NCBI GenBank assembly: GCA_018646605.1
Contig: JABGUL010000034.1
Span: 1-64,000, forward strand
Origin: Flavobacteriaceae bacterium
GTDB taxonomy: Bacteria > Bacteroidota > Bacteroidia > Flavobacteriales > Flavobacteriaceae
DNA: 64,000 nt
Direction: 5' to 3'
Position 1 is the first letter of the stretch; every line of letters starts with the position of its first letter. The position numbers and the translations under genes were made by a program. Below the pieces are notes generated by a model, which saw nothing but the letters and a program-made list of their open reading frames with translations, did not search any database and was not told where the DNA came from. Of this stretch, positions 7,260 to 16,264 are shown piece by piece.

Positions 7260-8012
7260 TTATAATTTTTTAATTTTTATATTTCTAAACCACAAGTCAC
7301 TACCGTGATCTTGAAAACCAATAAAACCCGATTTAAATTTACCATAATCTGGTAAACCATCCCACTTTCCGGAATTTTTTTTCTCATACCATTCTTCAGA
7401 CCATGGAACGAATGACAGTACTTTTTGTCCATTTAACCAATATTCCACAAGCGCTTCAGTAAATTTAATTTTAGATGTATTCCATTCCCCCGCAGGATTT
7501 AAATTTTTCATTGAAGGGTCTGCTGGATACATTGCGTAGTCAGAGGCCGTTTGCTGTAAAGGGTGAAGTTTGGATGGATTTTCAAAACCGACACTTGTAT
7601 TGTAAGCTGTTAAATCATGAATGTCAGCGTAATTTTCATCATCTATAAGCTGATATTCGGGAGAAACCTCGGGCGCTCCTCCATACCCTTCCTTAATATG
7701 GTAAAAAATACCGCTATTTCCGCCTACAGGAATTTTCCATTCCACATAAAGTTCAAAATTATCAAATTCTTCTGCTCCGTAAATTATATCTCTACTTCCT
7801 TTATAATCATAATCTTCCTCTAAAATCTGTTCTGTTTTGAAAGTCAAAACATGGTCTATTATTTTCCAGCCGGGAGGCATTGAGTCTCCATTATATGCTC
7901 GCCACCCATCTGTAGAAGACCCATCAAAAAGATTAATCCAGTTTTCATTTGGAATGGTATTGCAAGAAGAGAGAAAAATTAAAACACTACAAAAAAATAT
8001 ACTATGATTCAT
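7260..8012 (-). CDS. DUF1080 / 3-keto-disaccharide hydrolase-family lipoprotein
   Basis: The 250-aa product starts MNHSIFFCSVLIFLSSC, a lipoprotein signal with the cysteine at 17. The NLFDGSSTDGWRAYNG motif and the C-terminal SGFIGFQDHGSDLWFRNI segment are diagnostic of the DUF1080 concanavalin-like fold. Characterised members hydrolyse 3-keto disaccharides made by Gfo/Idh/MocA oxidoreductases. Such an oxidoreductase gene lies directly downstream on the same strand, 85 bases away, which supports a shared pathway. The protein is probably anchored in the outer membrane or periplasm. Confidence 0.88.
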   Translation of the reverse strand: MNHSIFFCSVLIFLSSCNTIPNENWINLFDGSSTDGWRAYNGDSMPPGWKIIDHVLTFKTEQILEEDYDYKGSRDIIYGAEEFDNFELYVEWKIPVGGNSGIFYHIKEGYGGAPEVSPEYQLIDDENYADIHDLTAYNTSVGFENPSKLHPLQQTASDYAMYPADPSMKNLNPAGEWNTSKIKFTEALVEYWLNGQKVLSFVPWSEEWYEKKNSGKWDGLPDYGKFKSGFIGFQDHGSDLWFRNIKIKKL

Positions 8013-8175
8013 TCTATATACTATCTAAAATTTGAATCTAAAAATAGTCAAAGAATTTAACTTATCCATAAACTTTACAAATTGAATTAATACTCAGTTT
8101 AAGTAAGAATAATTTTAAATTAATAATACTATGTTTTTTTTTTATGAAACTATATTAATGTACGGTAAAAGTTAG

Positions 8176-8183
8176 TATATTTG
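8176..8183 (+). promoter_or_regulatory. Bacteroidetes-type -7 element upstream of the OmpA-family gene
   Basis: TATATTTG matches TAnnTTTG and lies 18 bases before the ATG at 8202. No good TTTG is seen at -33. Confidence 0.5.
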
Positions 8184-8201
8184 AGACCTAAATGATTCAT
8201 T

Positions 8202-9536
8202 ATGAAAATACTCAAACAACTCCTACTTATTGTTGCGTTAGTAACATACTCATTTTATTCAAATGCACAAACTGTCGAAAACCCATGGGCTATTGCCGCG
8301 GGTGTCGATCTAATCAACCTTCAAGGTGACAACGTCGATTCTGGTATGAACTTTGGAGCTCCTGCTTTAAGTTTATCAAGATACATTGGAGCTGGTTTTT
8401 CCATTGGTGCACAATTTGCACTTAACAATGTTAAAAATAACAATGCAGAACTAGACTATTCCTCTATTGACGGAGTTGTCAAATACAACCTTACAGATGG
8501 AAAAATCATACCTTACCTTTTTGCAGGTTATGGATTTTCAAAATTTGGGGAAGAAGATGAAAAAAATGGTTTATTCCCCTCTACTGAGACCAACAGAACA
8601 GGGCTTGGTGGTATTGGAGTAAATTTCTTTTTGGATGACAACTTTGCTATTAACCTAAGTACATCCTACAGAGGAAATGTTGAGGGAGACACCTACAATC
8701 ACCTTCAACACATTGTGGGTCTAAGCTACAACTTCGGGGCTGGTGACGCAGACAAAGATGGAGTACCAGACCAAAAAGACGAATGTCCAGACGTTCCTGG
8801 TCTCAAAGAATTTAATGGATGTCCAGATACTGATGGTGATGGAATTCCAGACAACAAAGATCGTTGTCCTGAAGAAGCGGGAACAGAAGCTCTACAGGGT
8901 TGTCCTGATGCTGATGGAGACGGAATTGCTGATGCAGACGATGCTTGCCCTAACAAAGCTGGAACTGCAGCCATGAATGGTTGTCCTGATACAGACGGTG
9001 ATGGTGTTGCAGACAATGAAGATCGTTGTCCAGATACAGCCGGAGATAGTGCAAATGGTGGTTGTCCTTGGACAGATTCAGATGGAGATGGTGTTGCCGA
9101 TAAAGATGATAACTGTCCAGAACTCGCAGGAACTATAGCTAATAATGGTTGTCCTGACGAACCTACAGATTTAATAAATTTCATCAATAGTGATCAAAAT
9201 AGAATTCTATTTCCAGCTAGTAGTGATCTTTTGGACACTAATGACAAAGCAATTTTAGACACCGTTAACGGTTTATTGAAAAAATATCCAAATGCTAATA
9301 TTATCATAGAGGGATATGCTTCAAGTGATGGTAGTGATGCATATAATTTAAAACTATCAAATAAACGTGCAGCAGCTGTTAAAGCATACCTTGTATCAAA
9401 TGGTATTGATGTTAAAAGATTAAACACTGTTGGATATGGTGAAACTAATTTATCAGGTGACAACAACACTGCGAAAGGCAGAGCAGAAAGCCGTCGTGCT
9501 AAAATTAATAGAAGCGCCAAGGTTAAAATAAATTAA
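8202..9536 (+). CDS. OmpA-family outer-membrane protein with thrombospondin type 3 repeats
   Basis: This envelope protein links the outer membrane to peptidoglycan. The 444 residues divide into a signal peptide (1-22, ending SNAQ), an N-terminal beta-barrel domain (about 25-180), and five thrombospondin type 3 repeats of the D-D-D-G-x-x-D-x-x-D-x-C-P kind (about 183-320). An OmpA C-terminal domain follows (about 330-440) with IIEGYASSDGSDAYNLKLS and RAAAVKAYL. The aspartate-rich repeats are expected to bind calcium. It is expressed alone from a TATATTTG promoter and ends at a strong terminator. Similar proteins are among the most abundant in flavobacterial outer membranes. Confidence 0.93.
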   Translation: MKILKQLLLIVALVTYSFYSNAQTVENPWAIAAGVDLINLQGDNVDSGMNFGAPALSLSRYIGAGFSIGAQFALNNVKNNNAELDYSSIDGVVKYNLTDGKIIPYLFAGYGFSKFGEEDEKNGLFPSTETNRTGLGGIGVNFFLDDNFAINLSTSYRGNVEGDTYNHLQHIVGLSYNFGAGDADKDGVPDQKDECPDVPGLKEFNGCPDTDGDGIPDNKDRCPEEAGTEALQGCPDADGDGIADADDACPNKAGTAAMNGCPDTDGDGVADNEDRCPDTAGDSANGGCPWTDSDGDGVADKDDNCPELAGTIANNGCPDEPTDLINFINSDQNRILFPASSDLLDTNDKAILDTVNGLLKKYPNANIIIEGYASSDGSDAYNLKLSNKRAAAVKAYLVSNGIDVKRLNTVGYGETNLSGDNNTAKGRAESRRAKINRSAKVKIN

Positions 9537-9556
9537 CCCTAACTTTATATAGATAT

Positions 9557-9588
9557 AAAAACCCCTCATATTGAGGGGTTTTTTTTTA
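9557..9588 (+). terminator. Terminator of the OmpA-family gene
   Basis: AAAACCCCTCA pairs with TGAGGGGTTTT and is followed by a T run. The stem is GC-rich and leaves a 20-odd-base gap to the next coding start region. Confidence 0.85.
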
Positions 9589-9621
9589 TATTTATCCTTA
9601 GTAAAACACAAAACGTATCTC

Positions 9622-11109
9622 ATGAATAAATATAATTTTCTTTCGCTCGTTCTCTTTTTTATTTTCTCTACATCTATTGCACAGAATAGAGAAATTCCAG
9701 TAGACACGATTGTAGTAACTAACCATACAACAACCATTAAAGGTAAAAATGTAAGTTATCAAGCACAAACTGGAACACAACCTGTATGGAATAAAGAGGG
9801 TGAACCAATAGCAACTTTGTTTTACACCTACTACAAAAGAACTGACTTAAAAAACAATCCAGAACGTCCTTTGATCTTTTCTTTTAATGGTGGTCCTGGT
9901 TCCGCATCGGTATGGATGCATTTGGCATACACTGGACCAAAAATTCTCAATATAGATGATGAAGGATATCCTGTTCAGCCATATGGCTATAAAAGTAATC
10001 CCAATTCAATATTAGATGTAGCAGATATTGTATTTATAAATCCTGTAAACACAGGCTATTCACGGATCATTGAAAACAATGGAAAAAAAGAAAATGGAAA
10101 GACCTTTTTTGGAATTAATGAAGACATAACCTATCTAGCGGAGTGGTTAAATACTTTTGTGAGTAGAAAACAAAGATGGGAGTCCCCAAAATACTTAATT
10201 GGAGAAAGCTATGGCGGAACACGAGTGATGGGACTTTCTGCTGCTTTACAAGAAAATCAATGGATGTATATTAATGGTGTAATAATGGTTTCACCTGCTG
10301 ATTATAAAGTAATTCGAGTTGGGGGTCCCGTTTCCTCAGCGCTTAATCTTCCTTATTATGCAGCTGCAGCATGGTTTCACAAAAAACTTAAGCCTGAATT
10401 ACAACAAAAAGATCTGACCGATATGCTTCCAGAAGTTGAAGATTTCACTATTAATGAATTAATTCCTGCAATGGCTAAGGGTGGATTTATAAACCCTCAA
10501 GAACGTTCTGAAATTGCTTCTAAAATGGCACTTTATTCTGGGCTTTCAGAAAAATCTATTTTGCAAAATAATTTAGATGTACCAACCGCATTCTTTTGGA
10601 AAGATCTCCTAAGAGAGGAAGGAAAGACAATAGGACGACTCGACTCACGTTATCTAGGAATTGATCGTAAAGACGCTGGAATGCGTCCGGATTATAGTGC
10701 AGAACTAACCTCATGGCTACATTCGTTTACCCCAGCAATAAATCATTACATCCAGAAAGAATTGAAGTTTAAAACAGATATTAAATATAATATGTTTGGC
10801 CCGGTGCGTCCTTGGAACAATGACAATGATAATACCAGAGAAGATTTGCGTCGTGCCATGGCAGAAAACCCATACATGAAAGTACTTTTCCAATCAGGTT
10901 ATTATGATGGTGCAACGACTTATTTCAATGCAAAATATACGATGTGGCAAGTTGATCCAAGTGGTAAAATGAAAGACCGTTTTTACTTTGAAGGTTATCG
11001 TAGTGGACACATGATGTATTTGCGTAATGAAGATCTTATTAAGGCAAATGAAGACATTCGAACTTTCATTGAAAACAGTGCTGCAAAGGGAAAGCCTGCA
11101 AAATATTAA
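9622..11109 (+). CDS. Serine carboxypeptidase (peptidase S10 family), secreted
   Basis: The protein removes C-terminal residues from peptides by a Ser-Asp-His mechanism. I chose the ATG at 9622 because MNKYNFLSLVLFFIFSTSIA is a clean signal peptide; an upstream in-frame ATG at 9571 lies inside the preceding terminator. Family motifs are FSFNGGPGSASVWMH (oxyanion region), LIGESYGGTRV with the catalytic serine, and GYRSGHMMY with the catalytic histidine near the end. The length (495 aa) fits S10 enzymes. It is a single gene between the OmpA-family gene and a convergent isomerase gene. Confidence 0.92.
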   Translation: MNKYNFLSLVLFFIFSTSIAQNREIPVDTIVVTNHTTTIKGKNVSYQAQTGTQPVWNKEGEPIATLFYTYYKRTDLKNNPERPLIFSFNGGPGSASVWMHLAYTGPKILNIDDEGYPVQPYGYKSNPNSILDVADIVFINPVNTGYSRIIENNGKKENGKTFFGINEDITYLAEWLNTFVSRKQRWESPKYLIGESYGGTRVMGLSAALQENQWMYINGVIMVSPADYKVIRVGGPVSSALNLPYYAAAAWFHKKLKPELQQKDLTDMLPEVEDFTINELIPAMAKGGFINPQERSEIASKMALYSGLSEKSILQNNLDVPTAFFWKDLLREEGKTIGRLDSRYLGIDRKDAGMRPDYSAELTSWLHSFTPAINHYIQKELKFKTDIKYNMFGPVRPWNNDNDNTREDLRRAMAENPYMKVLFQSGYYDGATTYFNAKYTMWQVDPSGKMKDRFYFEGYRSGHMMYLRNEDLIKANEDIRTFIENSAAKGKPAKY

Positions 11110-11115
11110 TCAATT

Positions 11116-12003
11116 TTACACGTCACAACGTCTAATACTATCCGCTAAAGAATCAAATCCATTATTCGTTCTGTTTTGAGGAATGAATTCTTGTGCGACA
11201 ACACCTTTAAAACCGGTTTTTAAGATGGCCTCCATTATTGCTGGATAGTATAATTCTTGTGATTCGTCGATTTCATTTCGTCCAGGAACACCCGCTGTAT
11301 GATAATGACCATAATATTTATGATTTTCTTCTATAGTGTGAATTATGTCACCCTCCATGATTTGCATGTGATATATATCATAGAGTAATTTAAAATTATC
11401 AGAGTCCAGTTCTTTACACAGAGCGACACCCCAATTAGAATTGTCACACATGTAATCACTGTGATCTACTTTAGAGTTCAAAAGCTCCATATGTAAAACA
11501 ACACCTCTTTTTTCTGCATATGAAAGAATGGCTTTTAAACCTTTTACTGAATTTTTCAACCCTAATTCATCGTCCATTCCACGTCTATTTCCACTGAAGC
11601 ATATTAGGTTTTTATACCCTGCTTTAGCGACCAAATCAATATGTTCTAAATAACGAGGTATTAGTTTATCATGATATTTAACATCGTTAAACCCATCTAC
11701 TAAATTCAATTCTGCCCCATTACACATAGTAGAATCTAAATCGTATTTTTTTAGAATATTCCAATTTTCAGGCCCAATTAAATCAATACCTACCAAGCCT
11801 AACTTTTTTGCCTCTTGAGCAAGTTCCTCTATCGGTGTATTTCCATAGCACCATTGACAAACAGAATGATTGATATTTCCTTTTAAAGGTTCGTTTTTTG
11901 ATGATAACGAATCAGAATTTAAACTTGGTATTGCCATTGCAGTTGATCCCAAAGCCATAGTTTTGATTGCATCACGACGGTTGATATTCAATTTGTTCTT
12001 CAT
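11116..12003 (-). CDS. Exported TIM-barrel sugar isomerase/epimerase (hydroxypyruvate isomerase-like)
   Basis: The 295-aa protein belongs to the xylose-isomerase-like TIM-barrel superfamily. The N-terminus has RRDAIKTMALGSTAMAIP, a twin-arginine-type signal. The motif HSVCQWCYGNTPIEELAQEA is the hydroxypyruvate-isomerase-like start. Metal ligands are likely in LHMELLNSK, YDIYHMQIMEG and the closing VAQEFIP. A signal peptide argues against a role in cytoplasmic glyoxylate metabolism. Some relatives epimerise 3-keto glycosides, which would fit the Gfo/Idh/MocA and DUF1080 genes nearby. It precedes no gene on its strand but follows galE by 20 bases. Confidence 0.82.
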   Translation of the reverse strand: MKNKLNINRRDAIKTMALGSTAMAIPSLNSDSLSSKNEPLKGNINHSVCQWCYGNTPIEELAQEAKKLGLVGIDLIGPENWNILKKYDLDSTMCNGAELNLVDGFNDVKYHDKLIPRYLEHIDLVAKAGYKNLICFSGNRRGMDDELGLKNSVKGLKAILSYAEKRGVVLHMELLNSKVDHSDYMCDNSNWGVALCKELDSDNFKLLYDIYHMQIMEGDIIHTIEENHKYYGHYHTAGVPGRNEIDESQELYYPAIMEAILKTGFKGVVAQEFIPQNRTNNGFDSLADSIRRCDV

Positions 12004-12023
12004 TGTTTTATAAGTTAGATTTT

Positions 12024-13043
12024 TTAAGTCGTTACGTTAAGTTGTTTTTCCCAATTCCAAGCGCTCATTAAAGATTCTTCCAGAGTATATCTAGCTTTCC
12101 AACCAATATTTGTGTTTATTTTATTTGGATCTGCATAGGCTGAAATAATATCTCCATTTCTAGGATCGCTTAATTCATAGGGTACTTTTTCACCTGTTAC
12201 TTTTTCAAAAGCATTAATCACTTCCAAAACACTTACTCCTTCTCCGGTTCCTACATTGTAAACTTCACAAGATTTACTATTTCTAGAAGCCATCAAGTAA
12301 TCTAGGCTCTCAATATGTGCTTGAGCCAAATCCATTACATGAATATAATCTCTAATACAAGTCCCATCCGGCGTTTCATAATTTGATCCAAAGACCTTTA
12401 GCATCTTACGCTTTCCAATCACAGTTTGGGTCAGAAAGGGAATAAGGTTTTGTGGAATTCCTTGAGGAAATTCACCGATTTTAGAAGAAGGATGGGCACC
12501 TATAGGATTAAAATAACGTAATACTATAGCGTTGAATGCTTCATGGGCTGAGCAACAATCAGCAATGATTTGTTCTCCTATTTGCTTGGTGTTACCATAG
12601 GGTGAAAATGCCTTTTTTAAAGATACTTCCTCATCAATTGGCATTTGATCTGCTTGCCCATAAACAGTGCAGGAGGAACTAAATATAAAAGGAATGGATT
12701 TTTGAATTACTGGCTTCAGAATCTGAACCAGTCCACTGATGTTATTTTCGTAATATTTAAGTGGGTTTTCAACACTCTCTCCTACTGCTTTATGAGCAGC
12801 GAAATGAATTACTCCGTCAATTTCTGGAAATTTATCAAACAATAGGCTCATTTGATCCTCATTCCTTACGTCAAAAGCTTCGAAAAAAGGTCTATTACCC
12901 GTTATAGACTCTATTCCGTCTAAAACTTTTAGTGAAGAATTATCGAGATTATCAACAGAAATTACTTCGTAGCCTTTCTGTAAAAGAAGTACCGTCACGT
13001 GAGATCCAATGTACCCTAGGCCTCCTGTTACAAGTATTTTCAT
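12024..13043 (-). CDS. galE: UDP-glucose 4-epimerase
   Basis: GalE interconverts UDP-glucose and UDP-galactose in the cytoplasm, for galactose use and surface glycan synthesis. The 339-aa protein has the NAD-binding GGLGYIGS (7-14), the SSSCTVYG strand with S124, and the catalytic pair Y149 and K153 in SPYGNTK. The C-terminal VYNVGTGEGVSVLEV segment is characteristic of the extended SDR family. It is in a tight minus-strand run, 10 bases after a Gfo/Idh/MocA gene and 20 bases before the TIM-barrel gene, so these three are probably one transcript. Confidence 0.95.
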   Translation of the reverse strand: MKILVTGGLGYIGSHVTVLLLQKGYEVISVDNLDNSSLKVLDGIESITGNRPFFEAFDVRNEDQMSLLFDKFPEIDGVIHFAAHKAVGESVENPLKYYENNISGLVQILKPVIQKSIPFIFSSSCTVYGQADQMPIDEEVSLKKAFSPYGNTKQIGEQIIADCCSAHEAFNAIVLRYFNPIGAHPSSKIGEFPQGIPQNLIPFLTQTVIGKRKMLKVFGSNYETPDGTCIRDYIHVMDLAQAHIESLDYLMASRNSKSCEVYNVGTGEGVSVLEVINAFEKVTGEKVPYELSDPRNGDIISAYADPNKINTNIGWKARYTLEESLMSAWNWEKQLNVTT

Positions 13044-13053
13044 ATCACAAAAA

Positions 13054-14508
13054 TTAAGTTAACTCCCATCCTTTTCGATATGTTCTTCCAACGAATTGAT
13101 TAGCTGCATCAAGGTTTTTAATCTTCATGTTTTCTCCATCCCATAATAATTTTTTACGGCCAATATAGTTTGCACGTCTTCCAGTAGCACCTTCCTCTGT
13201 TAACATGTAACTTCGAATTGCGATATTACCCATTAAAACGGTTTCAGTTAAAGGACCAGAATAATCAAAAGATGAAGTAAGAGATTTGTGTTCTGCACTG
13301 TTAAACCCTGCCTTACATGCATCAACCCATTGACGTTGATGTCCAAATTCAGGTTCTAACACCTTTACCTTTTCACCCATAACCACAGGTTCTCCTTTAC
13401 GATATAATTTTGGATCATTTCCATAAGCATCACATGTAATTACACCTTTATCTCCAATCATTATAACACCATTATCTTCAATACTAACATCTGCTGGAAG
13501 CAAATCTGGATGGAAAGGGCGAATTCCTCCATCACTCCAGGTCATTTGAATTGGACCGTTGTTCTTTTCTGTTGCATCAAAATGTAAAGAAACAGATGAA
13601 GAAGGTGGACAGCCTTCTGGGTAATAATCGGCACTCCACATTTTGGTGAAAACAGTACCTATACTACACTCTACATCTGTTGGATATTTTAATCCTAATG
13701 CTTTGAAGGGAATATCAATTAAGTGACATCCCATATCCCCAAGAGCCCCTGTACCAAAATTCCACCAACCTCTCCAATTAAAAGGATGCATTTCAGGAAT
13801 GTAAGGCGTCTCTGGTGCAGGTCCTAACCATTGATCCCAATTTAAACTTGTTGGTTTTAATGCAGCGTCAGGCTGCTTCATAGCGACACCTTGTGGCCAT
13901 ACAGGACGGTTAGTCCAGACGTTCACTTTAGAGATAACCCCTATAGAACCTTCACTTATCCATTTTTGAATTTGTAATTGATCTGGGTTTGACGCTCCCT
14001 GGTTCCCCATTTGAGTTACTAATTTTTTCTCACGTGCCATTTCAGTTAATAATCGTGCTTCATAGATATTATGAGTAAGGGGTTTTTGAACATATACGTG
14101 TACACCTCGCTCCATAGCATAAATAGCGGCTGCCGCATGAGTGTGATCTGGAGTTGAAATAGTGACAGCATCAATATCCTTTTCAGTATCCAACATTTTC
14201 TTGAAATTATCGTAAAGCTTTGCATCAGAAAATCTTTTGATAGATTTTCCCACGCTACCATCACCTGAACTATCTACATCACAGAGCGCAATTACACGTT
14301 CTCTCCCCTTGACGGATGCGTTTCTTAAGTCACTTTCTCCTTTACCTCCTACTCCAATACCAGCTAATACTAGTTGATCACTTGGGGAAGTATATCCTGC
14401 TCCACCAAGAACATGACGAGGAACGATGAAAATTGAAGAGGCAGCAACCCCTTTCTTTATAAAGGATCTTCTACTATCCATATTTTGTTTTGAATTTTTG
14501 TCAGACAT
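13054..14508 (-). CDS. Gfo/Idh/MocA-family oxidoreductase with twin-arginine signal
   Basis: This 484-aa protein has a clear twin-arginine signal (SRRSFIKKGVAASSIFIV, about 12-29), so it is expected to act in the periplasm with a tightly bound cofactor. The Rossmann loop is GIGVGGKGESDL, and VYVQKPLTH carries the conserved lysine. This block is almost the same as in the paralogue at 5834-7174 (YCQKPLTH), although the proteins are otherwise clearly different. Members of this family oxidise glycosides at C3 or open glycosidic bonds through NAD cycling. It probably leads an operon with galE and the TIM-barrel gene. Confidence 0.9.
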   Translation of the reverse strand: MSDKNSKQNMDSRRSFIKKGVAASSIFIVPRHVLGGAGYTSPSDQLVLAGIGVGGKGESDLRNASVKGRERVIALCDVDSSGDGSVGKSIKRFSDAKLYDNFKKMLDTEKDIDAVTISTPDHTHAAAAIYAMERGVHVYVQKPLTHNIYEARLLTEMAREKKLVTQMGNQGASNPDQLQIQKWISEGSIGVISKVNVWTNRPVWPQGVAMKQPDAALKPTSLNWDQWLGPAPETPYIPEMHPFNWRGWWNFGTGALGDMGCHLIDIPFKALGLKYPTDVECSIGTVFTKMWSADYYPEGCPPSSSVSLHFDATEKNNGPIQMTWSDGGIRPFHPDLLPADVSIEDNGVIMIGDKGVITCDAYGNDPKLYRKGEPVVMGEKVKVLEPEFGHQRQWVDACKAGFNSAEHKSLTSSFDYSGPLTETVLMGNIAIRSYMLTEEGATGRRANYIGRKKLLWDGENMKIKNLDAANQFVGRTYRKGWELT

Positions 14509-14573
14509 GTTGTATGAGAATTAATATTATATAAAAGATTAAAATACAAAAAAAAAACGGTAGCCATTTTTTT

Positions 14574-15110
14574 TTAGGGAATTAAAAAAGTTCCTTCCCA
14601 ATTAGTTTCTGAAGTGAAAAAAGCCCTTATGTGATTTGGTCTCTTTAATTGCAAATATTCAATTGTTTCGGCTTTAAAAACAAGTTGAGTAAAGTATCCC
14701 TTAGAAAAGTCATATTCAACTTTTCCAGGAGAACTAATTTCACTTCCCGGACCCATTTTCGTTGCATAATCTTTTTTACTTTGCTCAGGAATAGATTTAT
14801 AAATCAAATCATTGTTGATTGACTCAACGAGACTAACATTAACAGTAACCTGAAGCATCTTTTTAGCGTCATAAAACAAAAACTGAGCCCTACTATCCTG
14901 ACCCAGCTCTTTCACTTTCTTGGAACGTAAGTCGGTAAAAATTGAAAAAAATAGAGTTTCTGAGTCAAAATCTCGAAGCACTACTGTTCTAAGACTTGGT
15001 CTTCCATCATTTCCTATTGTAGCTAAGTAAAAAAAACGGAAAGGATGCTTTTTGTTATCCTTTACCTCGCTCCATGCTGTCTTGCAGTTATGTAATAAAG
15101 AATCTAACAT
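14574..15110 (-). CDS. Pyridoxamine 5'-phosphate oxidase-family FMN-binding protein
   Basis: The 178-aa product has the split-barrel flavin-binding fold: FFYLATIGNDGRPSLRTVVLRDFD near the start, then LFFSIFTDLRSKKVKEL and AQFLFYDAKKMLQVTV. It ends with a residue run LQLKRPNHIRAFF that differs from the R-L-x-P ending of true PdxH. I therefore call it a family member of unknown substrate, not the vitamin B6 enzyme. Its ATG overlaps the stop of the upstream DUF3089 gene by one base (TAATG), so the two are translationally coupled. Confidence 0.85.
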   Translation of the reverse strand: MLDSLLHNCKTAWSEVKDNKKHPFRFFYLATIGNDGRPSLRTVVLRDFDSETLFFSIFTDLRSKKVKELGQDSRAQFLFYDAKKMLQVTVNVSLVESINNDLIYKSIPEQSKKDYATKMGPGSEISSPGKVEYDFSKGYFTQLVFKAETIEYLQLKRPNHIRAFFTSETNWEGTFLIP

Positions 15111-16123
15111 TACAAGTTTGATTTATTTTGCTCAATCCAACTCTCAACTCTTATTTTAGCGTTTTTCTGAATGTCTGCCCAAAAAAGATTGATGTCGGCG
15201 AAATGATAATTTTTAATAAAAGAAAGGAAAAAACGCTTGGGTATTTTTGGGACACTTGACCAAAGCATGCCATCGATTCTTTCAACCTTTAGACTTTGTG
15301 GATAAATCTTTTTATCGGAACTCAAAACGCCAAGGTGGTCTTTTTTATTACTTGTTCGTTGGTCATCCCAAGAAATAGGATTGGTTACCACCCCCCCTTT
15401 ATACCAATAATCATATCGTTTTGGGAGTTTATTCTTTTTATATGTATTCCAACTTACAAAACCTCCAGTTTCATTGGGCTGATTTAAAACAGGAATATTT
15501 TTAAACTCATTTGGTAAAATTCGAACACCTACTAAATAAGCCGCAATTAACTTTTCTTGCAATACTTTTCCATCAAAAAATTCATTTAATAAGCATTTGG
15601 CATGAAGAGACCCTTGACTATGTGAAGCAATAATAATTGGTTTTCCTTGATTGTAATTTTCTAAATAAAATTGAAAAGCGCGCTTTACATCTTGATATGC
15701 TAAAACACCTGCTTCTTTTCCTTGGGCTGCATAAGGATCTACAAAAATCCTGTAATGTGCTTGGCGGTAAAATGGAACATATAAGTTTGCAGCATCTGCC
15801 CATGCAGAAGCCTGAAAAGCTACGGCTTTAGACAATACCTCTTTTCTAATTTCATTATTATAAATATCCGCATTCCATTGTGGATTCTTTTTATTTGTAA
15901 ATAAAGTAGGATAGATGTAAAACACATCTGCTGTCTTTGTCCCTGAATTTTCAATAACACCTTCTAACTCAATAGGCCATTGATCTGGGAGTACTGCCCA
16001 ATTTTCAAGCTGACTATATTCAGGTGTTTTTGGTGTATTTTTTATATCAAAATCTGAGGTAATATACATGGGTTTACATGAAATAAAGAAAAGTCCAATA
16101 AGGACAACTATTTTGTTTTTCAA
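15110..16123 (-). CDS. DUF3089 lipoprotein, alpha/beta-hydrolase-like
   Basis: The 337-aa protein starts MKNKIVVLIGLFFISC, a lipoprotein signal with the cysteine at 16. ADVFYIYPTLFTNKKNPQW and the nucleophile-elbow-like IIASHSQGSLHAKCLL are hallmarks of DUF3089. The serine in HSQGS is the likely nucleophile. The substrate is unknown; esterase or lipase activity is a reasonable guess. It is coupled to the flavin split-barrel gene downstream and is divergent from sodC with a 141-base gap. Confidence 0.87.
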   Translation of the reverse strand: MKNKIVVLIGLFFISCKPMYITSDFDIKNTPKTPEYSQLENWAVLPDQWPIELEGVIENSGTKTADVFYIYPTLFTNKKNPQWNADIYNNEIRKEVLSKAVAFQASAWADAANLYVPFYRQAHYRIFVDPYAAQGKEAGVLAYQDVKRAFQFYLENYNQGKPIIIASHSQGSLHAKCLLNEFFDGKVLQEKLIAAYLVGVRILPNEFKNIPVLNQPNETGGFVSWNTYKKNKLPKRYDYWYKGGVVTNPISWDDQRTSNKKDHLGVLSSDKKIYPQSLKVERIDGMLWSSVPKIPKRFFLSFIKNYHFADINLFWADIQKNAKIRVESWIEQNKSNL

Positions 16124-16264
16124 TGTTTAATTTTTTACTAAGATAAGGATTAAGACAAAACATTTTTCAATAGCCTATTTTAAACATTTTAAACACTATA
16201 TTAAAGTATTAAAAAAGAATAATTATCTTTATTTGCATCATTCTTTAACCACAAAAAAAATCTA

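Noticed and set aside
8726-9187. A 153-codon open frame antisense to the OmpA-family repeats
   Set aside because: The frame stays open because the aspartate-rich repeats give stop-poor antisense codons. The product is low-complexity serine/proline sequence, and the sense gene is certain.
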